Assembly: GCF_040493455.1 (NCBI RefSeq)
Contig: NZ_JANFDA010000008.1
Coordinates: forward strand, 94,203 to 158,202
DNA from: Microcosmobacter sp040493455
GTDB lineage: Bacteria > Bacteroidota > Bacteroidia > Flavobacteriales > Flavobacteriaceae
DNA length: 64,000 nucleotides
Direction of reading: 5' to 3'
Shown: piece by piece, positions 26,831 to 36,413 of the stretch
Layout of the letters: each line of letters begins with the position of its first letter
How positions within the stretch are numbered: position 1 is the first letter of the stretch
Translations under genes and position numbers: made by a program
The notes under the pieces: generated by a model
What the model saw: only the letters and a program-made list of their open reading frames with translations
Databases searched by the model: none
What the model was told of the DNA's origin: nothing

Positions 26831-29800
26831 TTATTCTAGCAATTCTTCATTAAAGGTATAATCCTTATAACTTACTTTAAACAACGCACTGTACAATGAT
26901 GGTATGAATAGTAATGTAATTATGGTACCGAATAATAATCCTACCATAATTCCTATAGCCATACCTTCCCACATTTCGCCTCCAGAAAGGTATAGTGGAA
27001 TTAATCCTAGTACCGTTGTAAACGTTGCTAAAAGAATTGGTCGGAATCTTTGTAAACATGCAGCGATGACTGCATCTTGTTCATTTCTGCCAAGATCACG
27101 CTGTTCAATTTCCATCCTATCTATAAGGACTATGGCGTTATTAATCACAATCCCTGCTAAGGATATTAATCCTAAAAATGGCATAAATCCAAATGCTTCA
27201 TTAAAGACTAATAGACCTACTACAACACCTATAATACCTAGGGGAATTGTCAGTACAACCATACTCATTTTTCTGAAGGAATTGAACTGAATAATTAATA
27301 ACAATACAATTACGAAAGCGGAAATAGGTAAGTAACCAATAACTGAGCCCATACTTTCAGCAGATTGCTTTGCATCACCTCCAAATTCGTAATCATAGCC
27401 TTGTGGCCAGTTTTGCTTTTGTTCATCTAACCACGGCGTAATCTCATTGGTTATGGCTGATGCATTTCCATCTGCTCTTAGTTCACTGGTAACGTTGATA
27501 GTCCTGCGAAGATCAAAGCGTTTGATCTTTGCATACTGCCATTGCGGAACAATTCGTGCTACTTGCAATAAAGGAATACTTTTTCCTGTATTCTGTGAAT
27601 ACACATTCAATGTTTCTAATGAAGCTAATGACTGCTGCTGGTTGCTATCGCCACGCATAAGAATAGGAATAGATTTATCATCTTCTCTATATTCTCCTGT
27701 TTGAAATCCATCCAAAACTGTTTGAAGCGATGTTGCAATATCCTGACTAGTAACACCAGCGGTTTGCGCTCTATTTTGATCAATCTCAATGAGTAGTTTT
27801 TTACTTTTTGGTCCCCAATCGTCTTTAACGTTTTTTGTTCCCGTGATTGAAGATAACCTAAGCTTCACCACTTCAGATATCCTTGAAAGCTCATCTGGAT
27901 TACTTCCAGAGATTTTGATTTCAATTGGTGTACCGCCTCCTCCTGAAGCTAGAGACCCTACTTTAATATCTGCATTAGGAAAATTGTTGTAGGTATAGTT
28001 GTCAATTTTTGCTATCAGTCTATTATTTTCAATAAAAGACGATGTGTTTACAAGAATATGCGCATAGTTAGAATTTGCTTCATCAGGATTATAGCCAAGA
28101 TCATACGACTCTGGTCCTTGACCAACGTATGATGACCAATCCGAAACTCCTGCTGTTCTGGTGCTATTCACCTGGAGTGAATCTGCCATATATTGCTCAA
28201 CCTGCTTTACAACTTCTTCAGTTCTTTCGATTTTATTTCCTTCTGGTAGGTTGATATCTATGGTGATCATATTTCGATCACTATCAGGGAAAAAGACAAA
28301 AGGTATTTTGGTAAACCCATATAATGAGATGAAGAACATTAGAAAAATTCCGATGATGACTTTCCACTTATTAGATAAAGCCATCAAGATTAAGTTCTTG
28401 TAATAACCCTTTAGCTTATTAATTATTCTATCTATAAAACTCTCCTTAGCTTCTTCCTTCGGAACTGCTTTCAAAAACAAATAACAAAACATAGTCACCA
28501 CAGTAAGTGCAATAATCCAGGACGACAATAATGCTATGGTAATAACCACAAATATTGGTCCTACAATATCACCCATAGTTGTGGGTGATAAATAAAAGGC
28601 CAAAAATGCTGCAGATGTTGTTAATGTTGAAATCAATAAAGGCATCCATAATTCTGAAAAGGCTTCAATAGCTGCTTGTTTTTTGTCAATGCCTTGATCC
28701 ATTTTCACCATAATGGTTTCAGCCACTACTATGGCATTATCGACTAACATTCCGAGAGCCATAATTAAAGCCGCTAGTGTAACCTGATTGAGTCCCATGT
28801 CGATAAGTCCCATAATCATTAAAGTCATAATGGTCACTATAGGAATAAGACTAGCAATCACTAATCCTGTTCTTACGCCCAAAAAGACTAACATTACCAA
28901 TAAAACGATACCTACTGCCTGAAGTAAGTTGACAATAAAGTCACTCACTTTCAAATCGATATAAGTATCCATCGATGATACTCTAGTTAATTCTAAACCA
29001 ACTGGTAGACGCTCTCTCCATTGTTCTACCAATCTGTCTATATCTTCACCTAGTACAATGACATTAGAATTTTCCTTCAGGTTTACATGAATAGAGATCG
29101 CATCCTTGCCGTTGACACGAACTTTTTGAGTTGGTGGATCTATATAACCTTTCTCAACTCTGGTAATATCTCCAAGCTTAATCAACTGACTGGTGCTGCT
29201 TGAACCTACCGAAATCAGCATGTTTTTGATATCTTCAACTGAATTAAAATTTCCTGTTGGTTCAAGGATAATACGTTCATCACCAATATTGACTTGACCT
29301 CCAGAATTCAGAATGTTTGTTGAAGAAATAGCTTGTTGAAGTTTAGAGGCTGATAAACCATATTCCTTTAATCTCGAGTTATCAAACTCGATAAAGACAC
29401 GTTCCTCTTGGACTCCGCCTAGTTCAACTTTGGCGGCATCTGGTAACTTTATGAAATCATCTTTAATGTCATCTGCGTAGGTTTTCATCTCGGCATAGGA
29501 ATATCCATCGGATGTTAAACCAACGGCAATTCCATACACATCGCCTACACCATCGTCATTCAAAGAGGGAGTAACGCCTTGTGGTAATCCCTCAATGGTA
29601 TTGAGCTTTCTTCGCAAACGATCCCAAACAGATTGCATTTTTTCAGGAGCTATCTCATCTTTGAGTGTTACATTAACAACCGATAAGCCAGATCTAGATG
29701 TACTATTCAGTTCCTTGAGTTCTGGAAGTTCTTGAGCTACCTTTTCAATTTTATCAGTGACCAATTGTTCTACACGCTCAGGTCCCGCTCCAGGAAATTG

Positions 29801-29947
29801 AGAAACCACACTAGCTACACGTACAGTATAAGGAGGCATACTATCTCTAGATAATCCTGTATACATTACCAATCCCATAAGAATGATGGTAATGAGCACC
29901 ATAAAGGTGATACGATTTTTATCAATGGAAAACTTTGCTAAATTCAT
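26831..29947 (-). CDS. RND-family efflux pump, inner-membrane subunit
   Basis: A 1038-residue protein of full AcrB length, with two sets of six transmembrane helices flanking two large periplasmic loops. Near residue 395-410 in helix 4 is ALGMLVDNAIVVAETI, with the proton-relay Asp. The second half has the matching GIVINNAIVLIDRME. Periplasmic features include QFPGAGPERVEQLVTDKIE at 50-68 and TSRSGLSVVNVTL. It uses proton motive force to export substrate through the periplasmic adaptor and TolC partner encoded just upstream. Similarity to AcrB-like multidrug pumps is clear; substrate is unknown. Confidence 0.96.
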   Translation of the reverse strand: MNLAKFSIDKNRITFMVLITIILMGLVMYTGLSRDSMPPYTVRVASVVSQFPGAGPERVEQLVTDKIEKVAQELPELKELNSTSRSGLSVVNVTLKDEIAPEKMQSVWDRLRRKLNTIEGLPQGVTPSLNDDGVGDVYGIAVGLTSDGYSYAEMKTYADDIKDDFIKLPDAAKVELGGVQEERVFIEFDNSRLKEYGLSASKLQQAISSTNILNSGGQVNIGDERIILEPTGNFNSVEDIKNMLISVGSSSTSQLIKLGDITRVEKGYIDPPTQKVRVNGKDAISIHVNLKENSNVIVLGEDIDRLVEQWRERLPVGLELTRVSSMDTYIDLKVSDFIVNLLQAVGIVLLVMLVFLGVRTGLVIASLIPIVTIMTLMIMGLIDMGLNQVTLAALIMALGMLVDNAIVVAETIMVKMDQGIDKKQAAIEAFSELWMPLLISTLTTSAAFLAFYLSPTTMGDIVGPIFVVITIALLSSWIIALTVVTMFCYLFLKAVPKEEAKESFIDRIINKLKGYYKNLILMALSNKWKVIIGIFLMFFISLYGFTKIPFVFFPDSDRNMITIDINLPEGNKIERTEEVVKQVEQYMADSLQVNSTRTAGVSDWSSYVGQGPESYDLGYNPDEANSNYAHILVNTSSFIENNRLIAKIDNYTYNNFPNADIKVGSLASGGGGTPIEIKISGSNPDELSRISEVVKLRLSSITGTKNVKDDWGPKSKKLLIEIDQNRAQTAGVTSQDIATSLQTVLDGFQTGEYREDDKSIPILMRGDSNQQQSLASLETLNVYSQNTGKSIPLLQVARIVPQWQYAKIKRFDLRRTINVTSELRADGNASAITNEITPWLDEQKQNWPQGYDYEFGGDAKQSAESMGSVIGYLPISAFVIVLLLIIQFNSFRKMSMVVLTIPLGIIGVVVGLLVFNEAFGFMPFLGLISLAGIVINNAIVLIDRMEIEQRDLGRNEQDAVIAACLQRFRPILLATFTTVLGLIPLYLSGGEMWEGMAIGIMVGLLFGTIITLLFIPSLYSALFKVSYKDYTFNEELLE

Positions 29948-29967
29948 TTGGTTGGTTGTTAGATTTA

Positions 29968-31053
29968 TTAAAGTTTCACCTCTTGGCCATCTAATAATGT
30001 TTGTAATCCGGCTGTTGCAATCTTTTGTCCTGCTGACAATCCAGACGTGATTTCAAAACCATCTGAAGTTAAATCACCTACTGTCACTTGTTGCTTTTTA
30101 ACTTTCGCTGACTCATCAGCTACTTCAATTAAAAACACAAAATTGCCATTACTATCTTCTCCTACGGCATGTGTTGGTACTACCAGTGCTTTTTTGGTAC
30201 TCACCTCCTGCTCTCCAAAATCAAAAGAGACATTGGCTGCCATACCACTTTTTACAGCATCTGTAGGATTGTTTACAGTAATTCTAACAGGATAGGTCGC
30301 GGTATTTGCGTCTACTGCTGGAGCGACTTCAGAAACTTTACCCTTGAAAGATGCATTAGAAATTGATGTGAAATCCACTGTCACATCCATACCTACTTTA
30401 ACACCATTGATTGCACTTTCTGGAATACCTAATACAATCTCCATATCTGTACCTGCATTGAGCGTTGCGATGTTTTGTCCAGGGCTAACATTTTCATCTA
30501 TTTCTGAAAAAATAGCAGCAATAACACCATCTTCAGGAGCATATAAATAGCCAAATCTTACTTGTTCTTGTTGAATGGCGACACTTCGCTTTGAAGATTC
30601 AAAACTTTCTTTTGCAGTATTGAAAGCATTTTTAGCTGATTCGAAATCACTAAGAGATGTGCTTCCTTTTTCAAACAGCGATCGCACTCTATCTAAGCTT
30701 AGCTTTGCAGTATTCATCTGTGATTCTGCACTATTCATTGAGGACACAGCTGTTTGATAATTGAGACGTGCCTGAACATTATCCAATTTAGATAGTAATT
30801 CACCCTTTGTAACGCGTTGTCCCAGTTTCATATCAAAAACAGTAATAATTCCACTGCTTCTAAAACTTAGGTTAATTACTTTCTCGGTCTGAGCTGTACC
30901 ACTAAATGTTCTAATCTTTTCGGCACCGACAAAGCCTACTTCATGATACTTTACTGGACGGATAACTTTCTTAGTCTCCTCCTTTTTTTCTGAGCATGAC
31001 GCTAAGAGTAAACTTATTAGTACTACACTGATGGTTTTGAATATGTGTTTCAT
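29968..31053 (-). CDS. RND efflux periplasmic adaptor (membrane fusion protein)
   Basis: A 361-residue lipoprotein with lipobox LLLASC (Cys near residue 20). After a beta-barrel start (RTFSGTAQTEKVINLSFR) it has the lipoyl half-motif DMKLGQRVTKGELLSKLD, then a helical hairpin about residues 95-160 with LSLDRVRSLFEKGSTSLSDFE, and the second lipoyl half LYAPEDGVIAAIFSEIDENV. The C-terminal part contains VVPTHAVGEDSNGN and ends in SAGQKIATAGLQTLLDGQEV. It bridges pump and outer-membrane channel. Gene order is TolC, adaptor, pump, with 19- and 20-bp gaps. Confidence 0.95.
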   Translation of the reverse strand: MKHIFKTISVVLISLLLASCSEKKEETKKVIRPVKYHEVGFVGAEKIRTFSGTAQTEKVINLSFRSSGIITVFDMKLGQRVTKGELLSKLDNVQARLNYQTAVSSMNSAESQMNTAKLSLDRVRSLFEKGSTSLSDFESAKNAFNTAKESFESSKRSVAIQQEQVRFGYLYAPEDGVIAAIFSEIDENVSPGQNIATLNAGTDMEIVLGIPESAINGVKVGMDVTVDFTSISNASFKGKVSEVAPAVDANTATYPVRITVNNPTDAVKSGMAANVSFDFGEQEVSTKKALVVPTHAVGEDSNGNFVFLIEVADESAKVKKQQVTVGDLTSDGFEITSGLSAGQKIATAGLQTLLDGQEVKL

Positions 31054-31072
31054 TGTATTAATGTATAATAAC

Positions 31073-33409
31073 CTAATTTCTGTTGTTCATAAATTCTAAA
31101 AAGCGTTGTCTAAACTCAGTATTATCCGCTTCTGAATTCAAAAGGAAATAATAACCTAAGTAACGTTCTAACTGTAATGCATTGATTAAGTAATTGTATG
31201 TAGCGTTAATGCTTGCCAATTGTGCATTGAGATAATTATTTTGTGCATCTATTAACTGAATTACAGTAACTGCACCGGAACTATAAGATGTTTGCGTAAG
31301 GTCTAAAGCTTCCTCTGCCGAAGACTCCGAAACTCGAGATAGTTCTATATTAGAAATCTGATTGATTAAATTCAATACGCCACTCCTAATGTTAGCATCA
31401 ATAGCAAGCTCCGAGTTTTCTTTATTGATTTCTAATTGATCTTTCTGTATTAAAGCGATTTGCTTATTGATGTTATTGGTATTCTGATTAAAAATCGGAA
31501 TGGATAAACTAGCCGCAACATTGTAATTATCATTTGGATATCCTGGAAATGGCAGTGCACTTCCTTTACCACTGCGACTAAAATTACGATTGTACTGTCC
31601 TTGTAAAGCTATGGTCGGGATAAAACGACCTGTCCCATATAACTTAATTTGCCTATCTGTAGCATTAAGGTTATAGCCTAATGCTTTCAGTTCTGGAGCA
31701 TTCTGCTTAGCTTCTTCAACTAAGAAAGCAATAAACGGTTCTCTTAACTTAGGATCATCTAGTAAGGTCGTTAATTCATCATAATTGTACTGTTCAAAAA
31801 CACCTTTACCAAGCTCGGTATCCTCAATATCTATTTCAGTATCTAAAGGATTATTCAATAATTGGTTTAAGGATAGAAAGCTTTGCTCCAAATTGTTTAC
31901 GGCTTCTATCATAGCCTGTGTATTCTGAGCCAATTCACTTTGAAAACGCAACATGTCGGACTTGCCAGATTCTCCTGCTTCATAATTTTGCTCAGCAATC
32001 TGTAAATTCTTCTTAGTTAGATTTAAGTTTCTCAACTGAATCTGCAAATTTGCTTTCAAGATTAAAGCAGTAAAATAGGCATTAGAAGCACTAAAAATTG
32101 CATCGAGTTGTGACGCATTAAAGGTTTCTTCTTGTGCTTTAAGTAATTCCTTCTGAATTGTAATATTGGCATTTGCTGCTTCAGAAAAAACAGTTTGTTG
32201 TAATGTAATACTTCCATCTGTTGAGAACTCAGGATTTTGCCCTTGACTAAACTCTGCTATATCAGGATCTATATAAGTCCCAGTGGCATTAGCATTAACA
32301 CTTGGGTAATAGTTACTCTTTGCAGACTTTACATCCTGTTCACTGAGATCAACACTTCTTCTATCTGACTGTAGTGATAAGTTTTCATTAACGACTTCAT
32401 CAATAATTTCTAAAAGGTTATAAGTTTTCTTAGCGATGGCATTCTCAATATCACCAACAAAATCAGTATCATTAATAAGACTGTACTTAATAGTAACATT
32501 GACCTGTTCGGCCACATTAAAGTTAATCGTGAGTCTCTGATTATAATCTATAAATACAGGCATTTCAGAAAGTGGCTTTCCGTTGATATAACCTTCTACA
32601 GACAATGCTATACGACGAATAAATTGCTCAAAATTTTCGTCAGAATGTTGTGTCGCCATAATTCCATTTTTTACTTGTGCCACACTAAGGCTGGTAAATG
32701 ATGGTAATTTCTTTTCTATAAAGGTTGAAGCCAGAGAACGTATCTCATCATCCGATAAAAAGAATCCTCCAGCCATATAAACCGCATCTATACCTTCTAG
32801 GTTAGATGTAATATCTTGTAATGTGTCAAAAGGAATAATTTTATAGTTAGCGTTCAAGATTTCAAACTCATCGTCAAATACTTGCTGTAATGGTAGAAAA
32901 TCAACTAAAGGCTTTTCAATAACAATTCCTACTGTATCAAACTCGGTTAATTCTTTAAACTTCTGAAAGTCTTCCAAAAAAGATTCAGACTCAATCAAAA
33001 AGGTGAAATTATCTATTCCTGAAACTTCTTTGGAAAGATCTAACACATTAAAATCTTTGTTTACAGCACCAAATAGAATTGTTGGTTTTACATGACTAGA
33101 TTGACTACTAACAACCTTACTATTAACAACGCCAAATGCTAGGATTATATCTGTCTCATTACTAAGTAATGTCTCATAGTTTTGTTTGGCACGTTCGAGA
33201 TTAAAGTTATTCGTAAGAATACTATTTCTAGGAAAGTTAATATCAGCATCCTCTCCAACGACCGCCTTTATCTGGGTCATCAACTGATCCAATAAAGGTT
33301 CTAGCTTTTCAGTTCTATTATCTAACAGTATACCTATGTCGTATTGTTTACGTTGCGAATACATAGAGATTACACTGAGAAATAGTATAATGGTTAGTAG
33401 TTTTCTCAT
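31073..33409 (-). CDS. TolC-family outer-membrane protein fused to a periplasmic-binding-like domain
   Basis: The Met at 33409 (MRKLLTIILFLSVISMYSQ) gives the signal peptide, so the upstream Met is not used; 778 residues result. Residues about 20-300 are not TolC-like but resemble an ABC-type periplasmic substrate-binding domain: YDIGILLDNRTEKLEPLL, NETDIILAFGVVNSKVV, PTILFGAVNKDF, GIVIEKPLVDFLPL and EGIDAVYMAGGFFLSDDEIR. Residues about 340-778 are a TolC channel with two helical repeats (LNLTKKNLQIAEQNYEAGES, SSAEEALDLTQTSYSSGAVT). It is first in the RND operon. The extra domain may gate or sense a ligand (inference). Confidence 0.88.
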   Translation of the reverse strand: MRKLLTIILFLSVISMYSQRKQYDIGILLDNRTEKLEPLLDQLMTQIKAVVGEDADINFPRNSILTNNFNLERAKQNYETLLSNETDIILAFGVVNSKVVSSQSSHVKPTILFGAVNKDFNVLDLSKEVSGIDNFTFLIESESFLEDFQKFKELTEFDTVGIVIEKPLVDFLPLQQVFDDEFEILNANYKIIPFDTLQDITSNLEGIDAVYMAGGFFLSDDEIRSLASTFIEKKLPSFTSLSVAQVKNGIMATQHSDENFEQFIRRIALSVEGYINGKPLSEMPVFIDYNQRLTINFNVAEQVNVTIKYSLINDTDFVGDIENAIAKKTYNLLEIIDEVVNENLSLQSDRRSVDLSEQDVKSAKSNYYPSVNANATGTYIDPDIAEFSQGQNPEFSTDGSITLQQTVFSEAANANITIQKELLKAQEETFNASQLDAIFSASNAYFTALILKANLQIQLRNLNLTKKNLQIAEQNYEAGESGKSDMLRFQSELAQNTQAMIEAVNNLEQSFLSLNQLLNNPLDTEIDIEDTELGKGVFEQYNYDELTTLLDDPKLREPFIAFLVEEAKQNAPELKALGYNLNATDRQIKLYGTGRFIPTIALQGQYNRNFSRSGKGSALPFPGYPNDNYNVAASLSIPIFNQNTNNINKQIALIQKDQLEINKENSELAIDANIRSGVLNLINQISNIELSRVSESSAEEALDLTQTSYSSGAVTVIQLIDAQNNYLNAQLASINATYNYLINALQLERYLGYYFLLNSEADNTEFRQRFLEFMNNRN

Positions 33410-33702
33410 TTTAAAAAAATATATGCCTTGAATAGTAGACTCCTTGAATATCATAAAAGTAAGTATTATTTATGGTTTATTCTTCTTGTTTATAAACTAT
33501 GATTTCATTATATATGTAAGTTTTTCTTCTGAATTTAAGCATTTTACAACACCTAATATCCTGATTTTGTTTCATGTAATTTCTTTGTTAACAACTCTAA
33601 CAATACATTAACAGAAAGCAACGTTATTTTATATAAATTCGTCAATCAAAAAATTTGACCTGAAGCTCTTTTATGATTTAGGCATCAGGTATAGCTATAA
33701 AT

Positions 33703-34623
33703 ATGAAATCATTCATCAGTTTATTAAGTTTAATAATCTGCTTCGGTCTTAGTGCACAAGAATTACCCTCAGATGATGCATTAAAGATTAAGCTGACGTC
33801 GTCTTACAAAAAAGGCGCTTTAGAGGAAGAAGTTTTGCTTCCTGTAGTTAAAGAAGATTCTTTACAAATACCAGATATTACTTCAGAATATTGGGATAAC
33901 ACAGTATATAACCCATACAAGAAAGTTGCAGTATCATTTCCATTACCCATTAAGTTTGAGGACTCAACCTACGCTTCACCAGTTAGCCGAAATAAAGTTG
34001 TGACATCTCGCTATGGATGGCGTTGGGGTCGTGCACACAAAGGCATAGATATAGATCTTATTACAGGAGATAGTGTCTTCGCTATGTTTGATGGTGTGGT
34101 ACGCTTTGCTAGATATAACAGTGGTCATGGTCGCACGGTTATTGTGAGACATTATAATGGTTTAGAGACTGTGTATGCACACCTTTCAAGATATGGTGTT
34201 AAGGAAAATGACTCTATTAAAAAGGGACAATATTTAGGTAAAGGTGGTGCTTCAGGAAATGCAAGAGGCAGCCATCTACATTTAGTTGTTAACTACAAAG
34301 GTGTTGCAATCAATCCTGAATATTTATTTTCTTTTGATAGTTTGAATACTGTGCGCTCTAAAGAACTTTGGGTGACACGCAAATGGACCAGAGCACATTA
34401 CCACAACTCTAAACGTCAGAGTAAAATAAAGCTACTCCTTTCTGAAGAAGAAGCATTAGCCAGTTTGAAAAAGCAGAAAAAGATTTATGTGGTAAAGCGT
34501 GGCGATACGCTTTCGAGAATTTCTAAACGAAATAATGTATCTATCTCCAGCATTTGTAAAACCAATTATATCAAAAGGAATTCTATTCTAAAGGTTGGTC
34601 AGAAGCTAGTTCTAGAATTGTAA
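33703..34623 (+). CDS. M23-family peptidase with C-terminal LysM domain
   Basis: A 306-residue exported protein with signal peptide ending LSAQ. Residues about 95-210 are an M23 (lysostaphin-type) domain: SRYGWRWGRAHKGIDID gives the first His and Asp ligands, VYAHLSRYGV the mid strand, and GSHLHLVVNYKG the HxH. Residues about 262-306 are a LysM repeat (YVVKRGDTLSRISKRNNVSI, ILKVGQKLVLEL) for peptidoglycan binding. It probably cleaves peptidoglycan crosslinks during growth or division. The gene stands alone, convergent with Pcm. Confidence 0.94.
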   Translation: MKSFISLLSLIICFGLSAQELPSDDALKIKLTSSYKKGALEEEVLLPVVKEDSLQIPDITSEYWDNTVYNPYKKVAVSFPLPIKFEDSTYASPVSRNKVVTSRYGWRWGRAHKGIDIDLITGDSVFAMFDGVVRFARYNSGHGRTVIVRHYNGLETVYAHLSRYGVKENDSIKKGQYLGKGGASGNARGSHLHLVVNYKGVAINPEYLFSFDSLNTVRSKELWVTRKWTRAHYHNSKRQSKIKLLLSEEEALASLKKQKKIYVVKRGDTLSRISKRNNVSISSICKTNYIKRNSILKVGQKLVLEL

Positions 34624-34624
34624 T

Positions 34625-35266
34625 TTAGTTTTTGTCCTCCAACAAAGGCACAAACCTAAAATCTCCAAACTCTTGCTTCTCGAAACGCTTTTCAGCTTTT
34701 CTTGTAAATAATGTCATTACCTGTACATTATCTCCAACAGGAATCACTAATCGACCTCCTACTTTTAATTGTTCCAAAAGCGGCTTAGGAACAAAAGGAG
34801 CACCAGCAGTAACGATAATGCCATCGAATGGAGCATCTTCAGGCAAGCCTTTATAGCCATCACCAAAAATGAGACGCTTAGCTCTGTAGCCTAGCTTTGG
34901 AAGAAACTTAGATGTCTTCTTAAACAATTCTTGCTGGCGTTCTATGCTATAGACTTTAGCACCCAACTCTAGCAAAACTGCAGTTTGATAACCACTCCCT
35001 GTACCAATTTCTAAAATTTTATCTCCTGGTTTCACTTGTAGTAGTTCACTCTGAAATGCAACAGTAAAAGGTTGTGAAATTGTTTGGTCGGCAGCAATAG
35101 GAAATGCTTTATCCTGATACGCATGATCCAAAAAACCAGAATCCATAAATAAATGTCTAGGGATTTTTGAAATGGCATTCAATACTCTTTCGTCTTTTAT
35201 CCCCTTAGCAATTATAGTTTCGACTAATTTTGAGCGTAAGCCTTTATGTTTAAATGAATCTTCCAA
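34625..35266 (-). CDS. pcm: Protein-L-isoaspartate O-methyltransferase
   Basis: A 213-residue cytosolic enzyme that methylates isoaspartyl residues in damaged proteins, using SAM. Visible motifs are RHLFMDSGF with AYQDKAFPI, QTISQPFTVAFQSELL, the SAM-binding LEIGTGSGYQTAVL near residue 86-99, FDGIIVTAGAP and GGRLVIPVG. Length matches the family. It is convergent with the M23 gene and 1 bp from it, and its promoter side faces the Gfo/Idh/MocA gene. Confidence 0.96.
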   Translation of the reverse strand: MEDSFKHKGLRSKLVETIIAKGIKDERVLNAISKIPRHLFMDSGFLDHAYQDKAFPIAADQTISQPFTVAFQSELLQVKPGDKILEIGTGSGYQTAVLLELGAKVYSIERQQELFKKTSKFLPKLGYRAKRLIFGDGYKGLPEDAPFDGIIVTAGAPFVPKPLLEQLKVGGRLVIPVGDNVQVMTLFTRKAEKRFEKQEFGDFRFVPLLEDKN

Positions 35267-35350
35267 TGCTGAATTTTTGAGCTTAAAAATACTACAAAGA
35301 ACACGAATGCAAAAGGAAATTTATTTCTATTAATTCTGTGTCAAAAATCC

Positions 35351-35358
35351 TATTTTTG
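35351..35358 (+). promoter_or_regulatory. Promoter -7 element TATTTTTG
   Basis: TATTTTTG fits TAnnTTTG and lies 16 bp before the ATG at 35375 of the Gfo/Idh/MocA gene, so transcript leader would be very short. Confidence 0.5.
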
Positions 35359-35374
35359 TTGAAAACAAAAATCT

Positions 35375-36334
35375 ATGCTCAGAGCAGGAGTTCTTGGTGC
35401 TGGTCACCTTGGAAAAATTCATCTTAGACTTCTTAATCAATCCGAGAAATACCATTTAGTTGGTTTCTATGATGCCGATGAAGAAAACGCCAAACGCGTT
35501 TCTGATGAATTTGGATATACCTATTTCAGTAACATCGAAGATTTGATAGACGCAGTCGATATGGTCGACATAGTTACTCCAACATTATCACACTACGATT
35601 GCGCCAAACAAGCCATAGCTAAAGGCAAGCATATCTTTATAGAAAAGCCAATAACCAATACTGTTGAAGAAGCAGAGCATATTAGAATATTATTGGCTGA
35701 GCACAACCTTAGAGGTCAGGTTGGTCATGTAGAGCGTTTCAATCCAGCCTTTACAGCAGTAAAGGATAAGATTGAAAACCCAATGTTTATTGAAACGCAC
35801 AGATTGGCAGAATTCAATCCACGTGGTACAGATGTTCCCGTAGTTTTAGATTTAATGATACACGATATCGATATTATTCTTAGTGTAGTCAATTCAAAAG
35901 TAAAACAAGTTTCTGCAAGTGGCGTTTCTGTAATCAGTGATACTCCAGATATTGCAAACGCACGTATAGAGTTTGAAAACGGTTGTGTTGCTAATCTTAC
36001 AGCAAGCCGTATCTCATTAAAAAATATGCGCAAAACACGTTTCTTTCAAAAAGATGCTTACATCTCTGTAGATTTCCTAGAAAAGAAATGTGAAGTCGTA
36101 AAAATGAAAGACGCTCCAGAGCAACCAGGAGACTTTGATATGATCCTTCAAAATGCAGAAGGTGTAAAAAAGCAAATCTATTTTGATAATCCTGAAATTT
36201 CAAACAACAACGCCATACTAGACGAACTAGAAACTTTCGCTCACGCTATAGAAACCAATACGAAGCCAATAGTTACATTACATGATGGTACTGAAGCTCT
36301 GCGTGTAGCCTCTATGATTATAGAACAATTCTAG
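35375..36334 (+). CDS. Gfo/Idh/MocA-family oxidoreductase
   Basis: A 319-residue NAD(P)-dependent dehydrogenase. The Rossmann start is GVLGAGHLGKIHLRLL, followed by YDADEENAKRV and IVTPTLSHYDCA. EKPITNTVEEAEHI, near residue 91, holds the family Lys in the EKP motif. The C-terminal domain has GHVERFNPAF and DLMIHDIDIILS, with the catalytic-site His of family members. Substrate is not predictable. It is followed by a hydroxyacyl-CoA dehydrogenase gene 80 bp downstream, both on the plus strand. Confidence 0.93.
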   Translation: MLRAGVLGAGHLGKIHLRLLNQSEKYHLVGFYDADEENAKRVSDEFGYTYFSNIEDLIDAVDMVDIVTPTLSHYDCAKQAIAKGKHIFIEKPITNTVEEAEHIRILLAEHNLRGQVGHVERFNPAFTAVKDKIENPMFIETHRLAEFNPRGTDVPVVLDLMIHDIDIILSVVNSKVKQVSASGVSVISDTPDIANARIEFENGCVANLTASRISLKNMRKTRFFQKDAYISVDFLEKKCEVVKMKDAPEQPGDFDMILQNAEGVKKQIYFDNPEISNNNAILDELETFAHAIETNTKPIVTLHDGTEALRVASMIIEQF

Positions 36335-36413
36335 TTTCCATAAGTATGGGAAATACTTAATAAAATTAATAACCAACATCCTTATAAAAGGAGAAAACTT
36401 AAATGTATACTAA

